A stretch of DNA of 64,000 nucleotides, from NCBI RefSeq assembly GCF_001261735.1, contig NZ_CVRP01000008.1:1-64000 (forward strand). The letters run 5' to 3'. The notes beneath the pieces are model-generated. The model saw nothing but the letters and a program-made list of their open reading frames with translations. It was not told the DNA's origin and searched no databases. This document shows positions 7,344 to 16,855 of this stretch, piece after piece (the stretch's first letter is position 1; each line of letters opens with the position of its first letter). A program made the position numbers and the translations under genes. This DNA comes from Dysgonomonas sp. BGC7. GTDB lineage: Bacteria; Bacteroidota; Bacteroidia; Bacteroidales; Dysgonomonadaceae.

Positions 7344-8213
7344 CTATCTTTTCCATCGTTTATGTGTCCATAACCAGCCGTATGGCTCTTCTATAATATT
7401 TTCGGCTAATAAGTTTATATACTTTTGAGTTATTTCTCCTTCATTCATAAATTCCATTTCTGAACATATGGGCATGCAGATTACTTTATAATTTCCTTTC
7501 GATAGCTGAGTAATATGTAGATAAATAACCGCAGAACTACTGATTCGAGCCAGTTTCTCCATACCAGAAAAGACATATGCTTCTTGGTTTAGGAATTCAA
7601 ACTTATATTTATCTTCATTTATTCGGGGGCATTGATCTGCGAGAAAAAAGTAAACGGCAGGAGATGATTTTTGAGTCAAGATATGACGTACGATTGATTT
7701 ATGAGATATTAATTTCATACCAAAACGAGATCGGAGTTTTATCATCAATTGGTTCATTACTCCTGATCTCAAAGGTTTATAAATAGCGAACATATCATGC
7801 GGTAGTTTATGTGGCATAAAATTTAGCATTTCCCAGTTTCCACAATGTCCAAGACTGACAATCACATTTCTTCCGGCACTTATGTGTTTGTCGATAAGTT
7901 CTATATTTTCAAATGTTATTTTTTGGTCAAGTACCTCTGTTGGAGTGGAGACACTTTTAATAATTTCGACAAAGTAGGCTGTAAAACAGGAATAGAATTT
8001 CTTTACAATACAAATTACCTCTCCATAGCGTTTCTCAGGAAAAGAACGTGATATATTTTGAATCACTACCGCTTTTCTATACCCAATGATGTAATAAACA
8101 AAGAAAAATGCAAAAGAAGATATAGCATACAAGAATGTCATAGGTAACAGACTTATGCCATAAATAATACCATAAAGAATTTTATAGAGAATTATTCTAA
8201 AAATTTGTTTCAT
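7344..8213 (-). CDS. LpxL/HtrB-like lysophospholipid acyltransferase
   Basis: This 289-residue inner-membrane enzyme is predicted to transfer an acyl chain to a lipid or lipid A-type acceptor. The N terminus (about 5-45) is hydrophobic. The catalytic H-x4-E is visible as GHCGNWE (H123, E128), and a later block around IYKPLRSGVMNQLM fits the acceptor region of the family. I prefer the ATG at 8213 (MKQIFRII); an ATG at 8231 would overlap the RND gene by 17 bases. It lies directly behind the RND pump gene, so it is probably part of the same operon. Its partner role is unknown: it may remodel the envelope in response to the same signal as the pump, or act on a pumped lipid. Confidence 0.88.
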   Translation of the reverse strand: MKQIFRIILYKILYGIIYGISLLPMTFLYAISSFAFFFVYYIIGYRKAVVIQNISRSFPEKRYGEVICIVKKFYSCFTAYFVEIIKSVSTPTEVLDQKITFENIELIDKHISAGRNVIVSLGHCGNWEMLNFMPHKLPHDMFAIYKPLRSGVMNQLMIKLRSRFGMKLISHKSIVRHILTQKSSPAVYFFLADQCPRINEDKYKFEFLNQEAYVFSGMEKLARISSSAVIYLHITQLSKGNYKVICMPICSEMEFMNEGEITQKYINLLAENIIEEPYGWLWTHKRWKR

Positions 8214-8214
8214 A

Positions 8215-11200
8215 TTAATCCTGTATTTCAATAGCTTTTGTCTTATTCAAACCTAACTTTGTCAATATAATATCCATTATATAATAGACTACAGGAACAA
8301 TGATAAGTGTGAGAAACATGGAACTGATGAGTCCTCCAATCATAACCCAAGCCAAACCATTCTTCCATTCAGCTCCTGCTCCTGTCGCCAAAGCAATAGG
8401 AAGCATACCTATAACCATTGCAGCAGTTGTCATTAATATTGGGCGGAATCGTTGATGAGTTGCCTCAATGAGTGCGTCTTTCAATTCCATACCTCTTTCT
8501 TTCGACTGATTGGTAAAGTCAACTAACAAGATGGCATTTTTAGCAACAAGACCTATAAGGGATAACAATCCTAACATTGTAAAAAGATTTAGGGTATCCA
8601 TTGTCAATGCTAATGCAAGTAATGAGCCTATTATAGCAAGAGGAATGGAGATTAAGACTACGAAAGGATACATATAGTTATTGTACAATAATACCATTAT
8701 TAGATAAACTAATAAAATAGAGACAATGAGAGCAATTCCCATTGTACCCGTACTTTCATCTTGCATTTCGAGCTCGCCACCGGGAGTAACAGTGATATCT
8801 TCCGGCAGATTCAACGAATTTATTATTTGGCTGACATCTTGCCCTATGTCTCCGATCGGACGTCCTCCAACCTGACTATTAAGTGTTACGCTGGCACTTC
8901 GGTTACGACGTTCCAAAATACCGGGTGTTTCGGTTTCTTCTATTTTTGCAAACTGTTTGAGTTTGACTGTATTCCCGGAAGTGTTAATCAATGAGAGATT
9001 TTCGATATCCGCTATACTCTGACGATCAAAGCCATCGAAACGTATATTAATATCGTACTCATATTCGTTTTGTCTGAACTTTGCATCGTTGTTTCCGCTG
9101 AATGCATTATTGAGTGACATGCCCAACATTTCGAAAGGGATTCCTATTGCAGACATTTTATCTCGATCAGGAATAATGCTGATTTCAGGACTACCTTCTT
9201 CTACAGATAGTTTCGGATCGATTATACCTCTTACTGATCTGATGTTATCAAGAATAAGGTTTGCTGAAGCTCTCACCGAGTCGATCTGATTCCCAGTGAT
9301 ATAATATTGTATCGGGGCTTCATCGATATTTCCCATCAGATCGGTCATCGCCACCCATATTTTTGCATCGGAAATGTTCTTCTGTAAAAAAGATTTCGCT
9401 TCTCGGGAGAAATCCGAAGTTGAAATATTACGCTTATTATGTGGAATCATTTTCACACGTAAATCCGCTAAGCGTACTTGAGATTGTCCATTTTCTTCTG
9501 CTCCTACCGTTGTAAATACAGTTTCCACAAGAGGGCTACTTCTCAATACGTTCTCAGCTTTATAAGCAGCCTGATTAGTTTGCTCTATTGAAACATCACG
9601 AGGGAGTTCCATTTTTATCACAAACTGCCCTTGATCACCTAACGGGGCAAAATCACTTCCAATGAAACCAAATGCAATCAAACTTACCGAACCGATAAAG
9701 ATTGTAAGTGTTATAAATGAAGTAATGATCTTATGAGATAAAGACCATCTCAAAAAGGTTGAAAACTGCTTGGCTATCCACTCTATCATATTTTCAAAGG
9801 TGTGTATCCCTTTTCCAATAAGGCTTTCTCTGCTAAACTCATCTGTCTTACCTAGTCGGGAGTAAAGTAAGGGAACTACAGTAAAAGAGACGAATAGGCT
9901 GAACAATACCGCAATGGCTATAGTGACAGCAAATTGACGAAATACATTAGCAATGAGTCCTTGTGTCAAGGAAACAGGAATAAATACCACCACTAAAACC
10001 AGTGTGATTGAAATAATTGTTCCACTTATTTCACGAAGTCCGTCATGTGTTGCTTGTACTCTGTCTTTACCCATTTCCATGTGGCGGTGTATATTTTCAA
10101 TAACAACTATAGCATCATCTACAACAATCCCTACCACTAGCGTTATACCCAATAATGACATCAGGTTTAAACTGAATCCAAGCAGATACATCACAATGAA
10201 TGTTGAGACAAGTGATAATGGAATTGCGATTGAAACAATAATGGAATTTCTTACACTGTATAAGAATAATAACATGGTGAAGGCTACCAAAGCAATAGCT
10301 ATGACAAGATCTACCATCACCGAGTTGGAAGCTTCCAGAGTAAATTCAGCATTATCAGCCGCAATGATAAAATTCAATCCCGACGCTTTATATTCCGATT
10401 CCAGTCTATTCAATATCTTCTTTGTGGTTTCAGATATCTCTACAGTATTGGCATCGGGAGAACGTTGTATTGTGATACCAATGGCTGGTATTCCATTTAC
10501 ACGGCTAAGAGTTTCTGTCTCTTTATTTCCATCATGTACATCTGCAATGTTTTTTACTTTTACAGCACTTCCGTCGGGCATATATTTCAATATTACATTC
10601 TCAATATCGACCAGATTGTTGTATTTCCCCTGTAAACGGATTTGCATTTGCTTATTGTTACTTTTTATTTTTCCGGTTGGATAATCAAGATTTGAATTGA
10701 TCAAAACATTACTGATATCAAGAATGGAAAGCCCATAAGCTTCCATCCGGTCTTTATTGATATTTATCTCTATTTGCTTTTCATTGCCTCCGATGAGTGA
10801 CACCTGCGCAACTCCCAGTATTCTTTCTAATGCAGGTTTTATTTCATGATCAATTAAATCATAGAATTCCGTTTCACCCATATTGGCGACTACCCCTATC
10901 GTCATTATGGGAATATCTGCAAGGCTAAAATCGCTTATAGAAGGCTCTTTCACATCTTCCGGCAGATCGGAACGTATAGCATTTATTTTTCGTTGTGCAT
11001 CTCGAAGTGCTTTATCCAAATTGGTTCCGGTTTTTAAACTGATAGTTACCAAAGAGAAATTTTCCATAGAAGTTGCAGCAATTTCTTCAATCCCTTCAAT
11101 TGAGAAAACAGCATCTTCTATCTTTTTAGTTACAGAGTTTTCCACTTCGTTCGCTCCAGCACCCGGATACATAGTACTGATGGATATCACATCGAATTCC

Positions 11201-11319
11201 ATGCGTGGCATCAATTCTCGGTTTAGTTGAGTCAACGAATAGATACCGAAAAAGGCAAGTATAACAAATGTCACGACTACTGTAGTCGGACGGGTGATTG
11301 ACATTTTAATAATATTCAT
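8215..11319 (-). CDS. RND-family efflux transporter, inner-membrane permease (AcrB-like)
   Basis: This 1034-residue protein has the normal RND length and layout: first helix at 10-30, a large periplasmic loop, helices 2-6 at about 335-490, a second helix and loop, and a final helix bundle. The proton-relay aspartates are present in GIVVDDAIVVIENIHRHME in helix 4. The start MNIIKMSITRPTTVVV is typical. RND permeases use the proton gradient to expel drugs, bile salts or lipids through a TolC channel. Here all partners are adjacent: HlyD adaptor 5 bases upstream, TolC before it, acyltransferase directly behind. The substrate cannot be read from sequence. It is probably induced through the LytTR pair at 14805-16582. 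Confidence 0.96.
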   Translation of the reverse strand: MNIIKMSITRPTTVVVTFVILAFFGIYSLTQLNRELMPRMEFDVISISTMYPGAGANEVENSVTKKIEDAVFSIEGIEEIAATSMENFSLVTISLKTGTNLDKALRDAQRKINAIRSDLPEDVKEPSISDFSLADIPIMTIGVVANMGETEFYDLIDHEIKPALERILGVAQVSLIGGNEKQIEININKDRMEAYGLSILDISNVLINSNLDYPTGKIKSNNKQMQIRLQGKYNNLVDIENVILKYMPDGSAVKVKNIADVHDGNKETETLSRVNGIPAIGITIQRSPDANTVEISETTKKILNRLESEYKASGLNFIIAADNAEFTLEASNSVMVDLVIAIALVAFTMLLFLYSVRNSIIVSIAIPLSLVSTFIVMYLLGFSLNLMSLLGITLVVGIVVDDAIVVIENIHRHMEMGKDRVQATHDGLREISGTIISITLVLVVVFIPVSLTQGLIANVFRQFAVTIAIAVLFSLFVSFTVVPLLYSRLGKTDEFSRESLIGKGIHTFENMIEWIAKQFSTFLRWSLSHKIITSFITLTIFIGSVSLIAFGFIGSDFAPLGDQGQFVIKMELPRDVSIEQTNQAAYKAENVLRSSPLVETVFTTVGAEENGQSQVRLADLRVKMIPHNKRNISTSDFSREAKSFLQKNISDAKIWVAMTDLMGNIDEAPIQYYITGNQIDSVRASANLILDNIRSVRGIIDPKLSVEEGSPEISIIPDRDKMSAIGIPFEMLGMSLNNAFSGNNDAKFRQNEYEYDINIRFDGFDRQSIADIENLSLINTSGNTVKLKQFAKIEETETPGILERRNRSASVTLNSQVGGRPIGDIGQDVSQIINSLNLPEDITVTPGGELEMQDESTGTMGIALIVSILLVYLIMVLLYNNYMYPFVVLISIPLAIIGSLLALALTMDTLNLFTMLGLLSLIGLVAKNAILLVDFTNQSKERGMELKDALIEATHQRFRPILMTTAAMVIGMLPIALATGAGAEWKNGLAWVMIGGLISSMFLTLIIVPVVYYIMDIILTKLGLNKTKAIEIQD

Positions 11320-11324
11320 CCTTT

Positions 11325-12383
11325 TTATAAATTTAGAATAGATACATCAACACCATCTGTCAGGTTGATTTGCCCACTTTTTATTATCGTGTCATTGATT
11401 GAGATGCCATTGATTATTTCGATGTGCTTTCCGTCCGAACTCCCTATTTGTATCGGAATCTTATAAGCTTTCGCTTTTCTTACTACAAATACATGAGGAT
11501 CTTTTATCCCATTGACAATAGCGTCTCTGCTTACGATAAGGTCTTTCTTATTATTATCATCGATATTGAAAATAGCTGTAGCAAACATACCTGGTTGTAG
11601 CTGAGGACTATTTAATATCAACTCTACCGAATAATAATATTGGGCATCACTTTTAGGAGAAATGGCATCAATCGTGCCCGTGAATGTAATACCGGGATGT
11701 ACATCGGTAATGATGGAAACTTTGTTTCCTTTTTTTAGTTTTAATACCTCTTTCTCTGTTACACTGACATACATTTTCAAGGATTTATCATCTACAATAT
11801 CTACAACATTGCTTCCAACAGAGAGTAGTGTACCTTCTTCAAAATAATCTTTGTTGATGATGCCTGAGATAGGCGATATAATAGAGGTATTTCTTAGTTG
11901 GTCTTGCAGGTCAGCTATTCTGCTCTCAATCGCGCGTAAGGCAATTTGAGCATTTTCCAACTCACGCACAGTCACAGCTCCTATAGAGGCTAGATTCTGA
12001 AACCGCTCTACATCTTTCTTTGCTTTTGCAAAATCCAGCTCTGAGAGCTGCAAATTTTGACGAATCACACTATTTTCCAGCTGAGCAATGACTGTTCCCC
12101 AGCTGACAGCATCTCCGCTCTTTTTGTATTTTTTGAGAACAATACCTTGTGCTTTTGACTTAACTGCGACTTCGTTTTTAGAATCGATACGACCATTTAT
12201 ACTGACTTTTTCACCCAAGTCGAGATATCGAGGTTTCTCTATCATTACGGGTACAATTGTATTTACCGCTAGTGACAATTCAGCCTTTTTATCAATATTT
12301 TGCTTATTGTCTACCAATTTCCATGCAATAAGGGCAGTAATGGAAACAGCTATAATAATTGATATTACTATTTTTGATTTCAT
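11325..12383 (-). CDS. RND efflux periplasmic adaptor (HlyD/MFP family)
   Basis: This 352-residue membrane fusion protein links the RND permease to the outer-membrane channel. An N-terminal helix (about 5-22, IVISIIIAVSITALIAW) anchors it. A lipoyl-like half motif (VKSKAQGIVLKKYKKSGDAV) is followed by an alpha-helical hairpin (about 105-165), the second lipoyl half (NTSIISPISGIINKDYFEEG), then beta-barrel and membrane-proximal domains. It overlaps the TolC gene by four bases and precedes the permease by five. The anchor has no lipobox cysteine, so it is an anchored adaptor and not a lipoprotein. Confidence 0.95.
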   Translation of the reverse strand: MKSKIVISIIIAVSITALIAWKLVDNKQNIDKKAELSLAVNTIVPVMIEKPRYLDLGEKVSINGRIDSKNEVAVKSKAQGIVLKKYKKSGDAVSWGTVIAQLENSVIRQNLQLSELDFAKAKKDVERFQNLASIGAVTVRELENAQIALRAIESRIADLQDQLRNTSIISPISGIINKDYFEEGTLLSVGSNVVDIVDDKSLKMYVSVTEKEVLKLKKGNKVSIITDVHPGITFTGTIDAISPKSDAQYYYSVELILNSPQLQPGMFATAIFNIDDNNKKDLIVSRDAIVNGIKDPHVFVVRKAKAYKIPIQIGSSDGKHIEIINGISINDTIIKSGQINLTDGVDVSILNL

Positions 12384-13726
12384 TTTCTATTGTCGCTTAA
12401 TAAATTATTAAGTGTTCCGCTTGCTTTTAACATATCTATTTCTGTTTTTTTGTAGCGGATGAGTTCTGTTGTATAGGCTATTTTTACTTCATGCAAAGAG
12501 TTTTCCGTTTCAAGTAGGTCTGTTATATTTGCCAAGCCTTCGGTATATAGCGCCATTGTTTGAGCATACACTTTCTCTGCCAATTTCAGATTTTCAGATT
12601 GTACCTGTACCAATTCATAAGCTATTTCCAGTTGATCTCTGGCGTTTTGATAATTGGCTGATATGGTTTGCTGCGTTTCCCGAATGTCCCAATCCAATTG
12701 TTGAAGTTGTATTTGTTTCTGTCTTATTCGACTTCGCTTATTTAAACCATCGAATATCGGGATCGTTAAGCGGACACCAATAATAGCAGAACTATACCAT
12801 GGTTTATTTGTCAGATTCAGCTTATCTGATTGGAATTGATATCCGGCTGTAGCTATTGCTGATAATTTTGGTAGATACTCCATCTTATTTTTTCGAATTT
12901 CAAGAGCCAATATTTCTTTTTGCTTATTCAGTACGTCAATCTCTATCTTATTATCTGTCAGTAAATATGTTCCGGATTTTAATACTTCAATATTTTTTGT
13001 TACCGAATCATCCAATTCAAGATCATCTTCGACCGGGATACCAATTAGTATTTTTAAGTAGCGCTTTTGTTGTAATATGATATTTCTGATATTCTTCCCT
13101 CTTGCCTGTAAATTGGTTAGATTTACTTTAACTCGGTTTAAATCAACTTCTCTTGTTACATTTTCTTCTACTCGTTTTTCCATTAATAGGTAAAGTGAAT
13201 CCTGCGTGGATACCATATAATTAATATTGTCCAGTTCCTGCATACTATTGAGTATGTCATAGAATGCGTTGCTTACATTGAAGATCACTTCTTCTCTTGT
13301 CATAGCTGCACGAAGTCGCTGAAGTTCGTTATTGTTTTTTGCTATTTTAATCCCGGTGAATAAAGTGGGTGAAAAAATAACCTGTTCGAGTGTAAGAGCA
13401 AAATCCAATTCGTTCTTTGAACCCATCTGAACCGGGATTTGTGTTCCGATCTGACCTATGAGTTCTCCCGGCAACATCGTTGTGGGTAGAACTATACTAT
13501 GATCGAAGCTACCCGAAGCATTTATTTGTGGTAATACCTTTGACCAGGCTTCGTGTACCTGATAGTTGGCTTTACTAACCTCCAAATTTGCCTTATGTGC
13601 GGTATAACTGTTGTTAATTGCAAAGTCGAGACATTGTTGAAGAGTTATCCTCTCACCTAAGTTTTGTGCTATGAGAGTATTACCGTTTAATAGAAACAAG
13701 GTCAGTAGAAACAGAATCGCTCTCAT
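12380..13726 (-). CDS. TolC-family outer-membrane efflux channel
   Basis: This 448-residue protein has an N-terminal signal peptide (MRAILFLLTLFLLNGNTLIAQ). Two internally similar halves follow, each with long amphipathic helices, as in TolC/OEP proteins: the first opens with ITLQQCLDFAINNSYTAHKAN and the second carries TIPIFDGLNKRSRIRQKQ. Asn/Gln-rich helices near the C terminus (NLKLAEKVYAQTMALYTEG) close the fold. It would form the trimeric exit duct of the pump. It starts two bases after the beta-barrel gene and overlaps the adaptor gene by four bases, so all are one transcript. Confidence 0.95.
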   Translation of the reverse strand: MRAILFLLTLFLLNGNTLIAQNLGERITLQQCLDFAINNSYTAHKANLEVSKANYQVHEAWSKVLPQINASGSFDHSIVLPTTMLPGELIGQIGTQIPVQMGSKNELDFALTLEQVIFSPTLFTGIKIAKNNNELQRLRAAMTREEVIFNVSNAFYDILNSMQELDNINYMVSTQDSLYLLMEKRVEENVTREVDLNRVKVNLTNLQARGKNIRNIILQQKRYLKILIGIPVEDDLELDDSVTKNIEVLKSGTYLLTDNKIEIDVLNKQKEILALEIRKNKMEYLPKLSAIATAGYQFQSDKLNLTNKPWYSSAIIGVRLTIPIFDGLNKRSRIRQKQIQLQQLDWDIRETQQTISANYQNARDQLEIAYELVQVQSENLKLAEKVYAQTMALYTEGLANITDLLETENSLHEVKIAYTTELIRYKKTEIDMLKASGTLNNLLSDNRK

Positions 13727-13728
13727 CC

Positions 13729-14649
13729 TTAGAATTTGTATTTGAGCCCGACAGACACATATGGAGAAACAGTAAAGTAATAATCATTATCCGAGGCAAA
13801 CACTCCTTTCAAGGTTCTATTACTGTAAGAAGCCGGACGGTATAGATTTAAACCAGCCATAGCAGTCATGGATAATCCTGTTTCATTAAACTTTATTTCG
13901 GGGCGAAATCCTGTAACAATATATTGGTGTGAGAATATCATATCTTTGCCGTCCTTTTCTAACAAGGCTACTTGTCCATTCATTTCAAGGGCATATGATA
14001 ACTTAAACCAGTCATTGAAATCATAACCTGCCGATACATTCAAACCTTCGACTAATTCAACATTTACATCGAATTTACCTTCTAGCCTCCAATTAAGATA
14101 GAAAGCAGGAAATACCATCGGGTAGCCTAAAGAACTATTTATCGCTATACCCCCACCTAGATCCAAATTAGGTTTCAAGTGTCGTATAAAAACAACACCG
14201 GCACTTCCTAGCACATTTTTGAACCTGATTTTAGAAAAATTAGTAGAGGGAGTAAATACACCCACCCCTACGCTTGCTCTCATCGACCATCTATCATTCA
14301 AGGGACGTAAATGGTAAATACCTACTTGTAAGTTCATTATTTCGGATACCATGTCATCTGTGAATTTTTTGTTGCTCAACGAAGTGTATGATCCTCCTAG
14401 ACCAACTCCCCAAGCAGTTGGACGATTCTTTTCATTCAGTTTTATAGATAGAGGTATATTTACCGCCCCTTGATAAACGACAGCAGAACCTTTACTATCT
14501 CCGATTTTCACACTAGGTTTATCTCCGGGAGGTAAGAGACGATAGTCTGAACTCCCAATGTACTCTGTTTTGAATGAGATTTCTTGAGCCTGTCCTTCCA
14601 TACATAGAAGAATCCCTAATGCTCCAAACAATAATGATATTAACTTCAT
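13729..14649 (-). CDS. Outer-membrane beta-barrel protein of unknown function, first gene of the efflux operon
   Basis: With the ATG at 14649 (MKLISLLFGALGILLC) the protein is 306 residues and begins with a clear signal peptide ending MEGQAQ. An ATG at 14715 would put extra hydrophobic residues in front of the signal and is less likely. The rest alternates hydrophobic and polar residues in short strands (for example WGVGLGGSYTSLS, YHLRPLNDRWSMRASVGVGVF) and ends YVSVGLKYKF, a C-terminal aromatic typical of outer-membrane barrels. It resembles the DUF6268-type barrels placed before RND operons in Bacteroidota, though this name is from memory. It may help pump exit or sense the substrate. It starts about 100 bases downstream of the terminator that closes the regulator operon. 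Confidence 0.75.
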   Translation of the reverse strand: MKLISLLFGALGILLCMEGQAQEISFKTEYIGSSDYRLLPPGDKPSVKIGDSKGSAVVYQGAVNIPLSIKLNEKNRPTAWGVGLGGSYTSLSNKKFTDDMVSEIMNLQVGIYHLRPLNDRWSMRASVGVGVFTPSTNFSKIRFKNVLGSAGVVFIRHLKPNLDLGGGIAINSSLGYPMVFPAFYLNWRLEGKFDVNVELVEGLNVSAGYDFNDWFKLSYALEMNGQVALLEKDGKDMIFSHQYIVTGFRPEIKFNETGLSMTAMAGLNLYRPASYSNRTLKGVFASDNDYYFTVSPYVSVGLKYKF

Positions 14650-14752
14650 AAGTTTTAAATTTATATTTACTATTTTCAGCAAAAGAATGAGATATGAAGC
14701 AATACCGAAAGTCATTAACTATGGAGTTCAGAATTGACAAAATGAAATGCAT

Positions 14753-14780
14753 AAAAAAGGGTATGGAAAATTCCATACCC
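14753..14780 (-). terminator. Intrinsic terminator after the LytTR regulator
   Basis: GGGTATGGA and TCCATACCC (14759-14767 and 14772-14780) form a 9-base-pair stem with a 4-base loop. On the minus strand the stem is followed directly by six T (14753-14758). It lies 25 bases beyond the regulator stop codon and separates the kinase-regulator transcript from the efflux operon. Confidence 0.85.
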
Positions 14781-14804
14781 TATATAAAAGATGCTAAACT
14801 GTGA

Positions 14805-15560
14805 TTATTCAGTAATCCCGTCCATCCACTTTAGGAAATCGGGTACACGGACACGACTAACCAATACTTCATGTGGACATGCAGGGGAAAAGAAGAGTTT
14901 CAGTCTGCTATTGAAATATTTAGCAACATTTTCGATGGCTTTCACATGACCGATGCAATTACGAGATACACGGAAAAACAAGCGGTTATCCAATTGTTGC
15001 TCTAATTGGTCTAATGTATAATTAATGATATACCGTTTATTCTGGAGGGTATGTAGAAATACAACTCCATCCTCGCTATAAAAATGGGCAATATCTGTCG
15101 TTTCTATATAATGATAGTTTTCTCCTTTTGAGATTAAAAAACGATTTTTAGTTTTGATAGATAATATTTGCTCAAAATTCTTAGGATCAGTTTTATAAGA
15201 ATGATTATGATATATTTTTTCGAATTTAGTTAATGCTATTTCTAATTCATTCTCATCAAAAGGCTTAAGCAGGTAATCGATGCTGTTCAGTTTGAATGCC
15301 CTGATAGCATGTTCATCATAGGCAGTAGTAAATATTACAGGTGTGGAAACCTCAACATGATTAAATATCTCAAAACAATTACCATCTGCAAGTCGTATAT
15401 CCATAAGGATGAGATCAACAGCAAAGGTTTTCAAAAACTCAATGGTGTCGACAACAGTCTTTGTTTGCTTCTCCAGTGAATAATCCGGACGCAATTGAAC
15501 CATCATACGTTTCAATTCTTCGTATGCGAATCGCTCATCTTCTACTATCAGGTATTTCAT
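14805..15560 (-). CDS. LytTR-family response regulator
   Basis: This 251-residue protein has a receiver domain (1-120) with the phospho-acceptor D54 in LILMDIRLADG, acidic residues at E7-D8 and a lysine in LLKPFDE. A C-terminal LytTR DNA-binding domain (about 150-245) carries IETTDIAHFYSEDGVVFLHT and FFRVSRNCIGHVKAIE. LytTR regulators bind direct repeats upstream of target promoters. The gene overlaps the kinase gene by four bases, so the pair is co-translated. The efflux operon directly downstream on the same strand is the likely target. No repeat pair could be assigned by eye. Confidence 0.94.
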   Translation of the reverse strand: MKYLIVEDERFAYEELKRMMVQLRPDYSLEKQTKTVVDTIEFLKTFAVDLILMDIRLADGNCFEIFNHVEVSTPVIFTTAYDEHAIRAFKLNSIDYLLKPFDENELEIALTKFEKIYHNHSYKTDPKNFEQILSIKTKNRFLISKGENYHYIETTDIAHFYSEDGVVFLHTLQNKRYIINYTLDQLEQQLDNRLFFRVSRNCIGHVKAIENVAKYFNSRLKLFFSPACPHEVLVSRVRVPDFLKWMDGITE

Positions 15561-16582
15561 GACTGTATATATGGGATTTTTACAATAAACTGTTGATCTG
15601 TATGCTCAACAATAATTTCTCTGTCATACAATTTATATTGCTTCGTAAGATATTTTAAACCTATTCCTCCTTTATCCGTATCCTTAGACGGCTGGATATT
15701 ATTCTCTACTGTGATGTGTTTATCTCCGACTGTGATGTTTATATCCAATGGCATTTCTTCGGTTGCCACATTGTGCTTGAATACATTTTCTATCAGTAGT
15801 TGCAGGGTAAGGGGTATAATCTTATTCTTTTCATTATTGGATATTTTATCTACTGTAAAAGTGAAGGTATTTTCAAACCTCATTTTCATCAAAAAGATAT
15901 ATGAATCCAAGACACTTAGCTCTTCCTCTACTGAGACTTCGGGACGACGATTTAAAGAAAGGACATATCTATAGGTCTTAGACAAAGCTTTGGTAAATTT
16001 GTTTGCATTCTCAGGGTTCATATATATTAATGACGACAAAACATTCAATGAGTTGAATAGAAAATGTGGATTTATTTGAGCTCTTAGTGTTTCATGTTGG
16101 AATAATAACGCTCTATGTTTCGCTTTTTCAGAGTCTGCTATGGCTTTCTGTTCAGACTGGAAATAATAAATCAATTCAAAAACCAGTAGGATCGGAATAT
16201 TATTTGTCATTGCAAATGCAAACTTGACAAGAAAAGAAGGTAGACCATCTTTAGAAATAAGAAGCACGTCATATATCAGGTAGTTGAACATAAATAGCAC
16301 GACTAAACAGACAACAACCACTCCTGCAAAGTCTGCCATGATACGGAAGAATACATTTTTAGAATAGGGCAGATATTTATTCAGAAATAGCAATAATATA
16401 TAATCTGCGATGCACATGGTAAAGATTACGACATAATGGGATAGCAATTGCACAGGAAAGTTATTCCACAAATCTTCTTTCATCAGGATAATACTGAAAA
16501 GCATCTGGGACAAAGCATAAAGCAGTGTGGAGAAGAAGAATATAAGAAGATTCTTTATATTATATTTTTTAGAATGTATCAT
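15557..16582 (-). CDS. LytS/YpdA-like sensor histidine kinase
   Basis: This 341-residue kinase has four predicted membrane helices in the first 140 residues. The His_kinase box follows as RAQINPHFLFNSLNVLS, with H173 the phospho-acceptor. A short HATPase domain (about 235-340) has the N-box LLIENVFKHN and the G-box GGIGLKYL. There is no large periplasmic sensor loop, so the signal is probably sensed within or near the membrane. This suits a lipid or membrane-damaging substrate of the adjacent pump. Upstream, 16583-16855 shows no further gene. Confidence 0.93.
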   Translation of the reverse strand: MIHSKKYNIKNLLIFFFSTLLYALSQMLFSIILMKEDLWNNFPVQLLSHYVVIFTMCIADYILLLFLNKYLPYSKNVFFRIMADFAGVVVVCLVVLFMFNYLIYDVLLISKDGLPSFLVKFAFAMTNNIPILLVFELIYYFQSEQKAIADSEKAKHRALLFQHETLRAQINPHFLFNSLNVLSSLIYMNPENANKFTKALSKTYRYVLSLNRRPEVSVEEELSVLDSYIFLMKMRFENTFTFTVDKISNNEKNKIIPLTLQLLIENVFKHNVATEEMPLDINITVGDKHITVENNIQPSKDTDKGGIGLKYLTKQYKLYDREIIVEHTDQQFIVKIPYIQS

Positions 16583-16855
16583 AATTCAAAAATAGAATTT
16601 TCACTGGAGACTTAGTCTTTATCTCTTGTTTTTTCTGATGAACTTCATTATTTGATAGATGAATTTAAAATTACGACTGAATATTATTTTTTCTTTTCAA
16701 CTGATAAACACCCCATTTAAAAAGAGAATAATAAAAGCAAGGTTTTACCAAAGAATACTCTTTTGAAAAAAGGAAGATTGTTTGTGTAAACCCGAAGGGC
16801 TTGACCTTGATTGAATTATTCTCTTGATATATCTTCGTGTTCAGATGAAAAGAAA

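Noticed and set aside
9953-10684. 243-codon plus-strand frame inside the RND gene
   Set aside because: It lies wholly antisense to a well-supported RND permease gene and its translation is low-complexity, Ser/Thr/Ile-rich, as expected of a shadow frame.
14519-14776. 85-codon minus-strand frame overlapping the start of the barrel gene
   Set aside because: It overlaps the signal peptide region of the barrel gene and the regulator terminator in another frame and has no domain.
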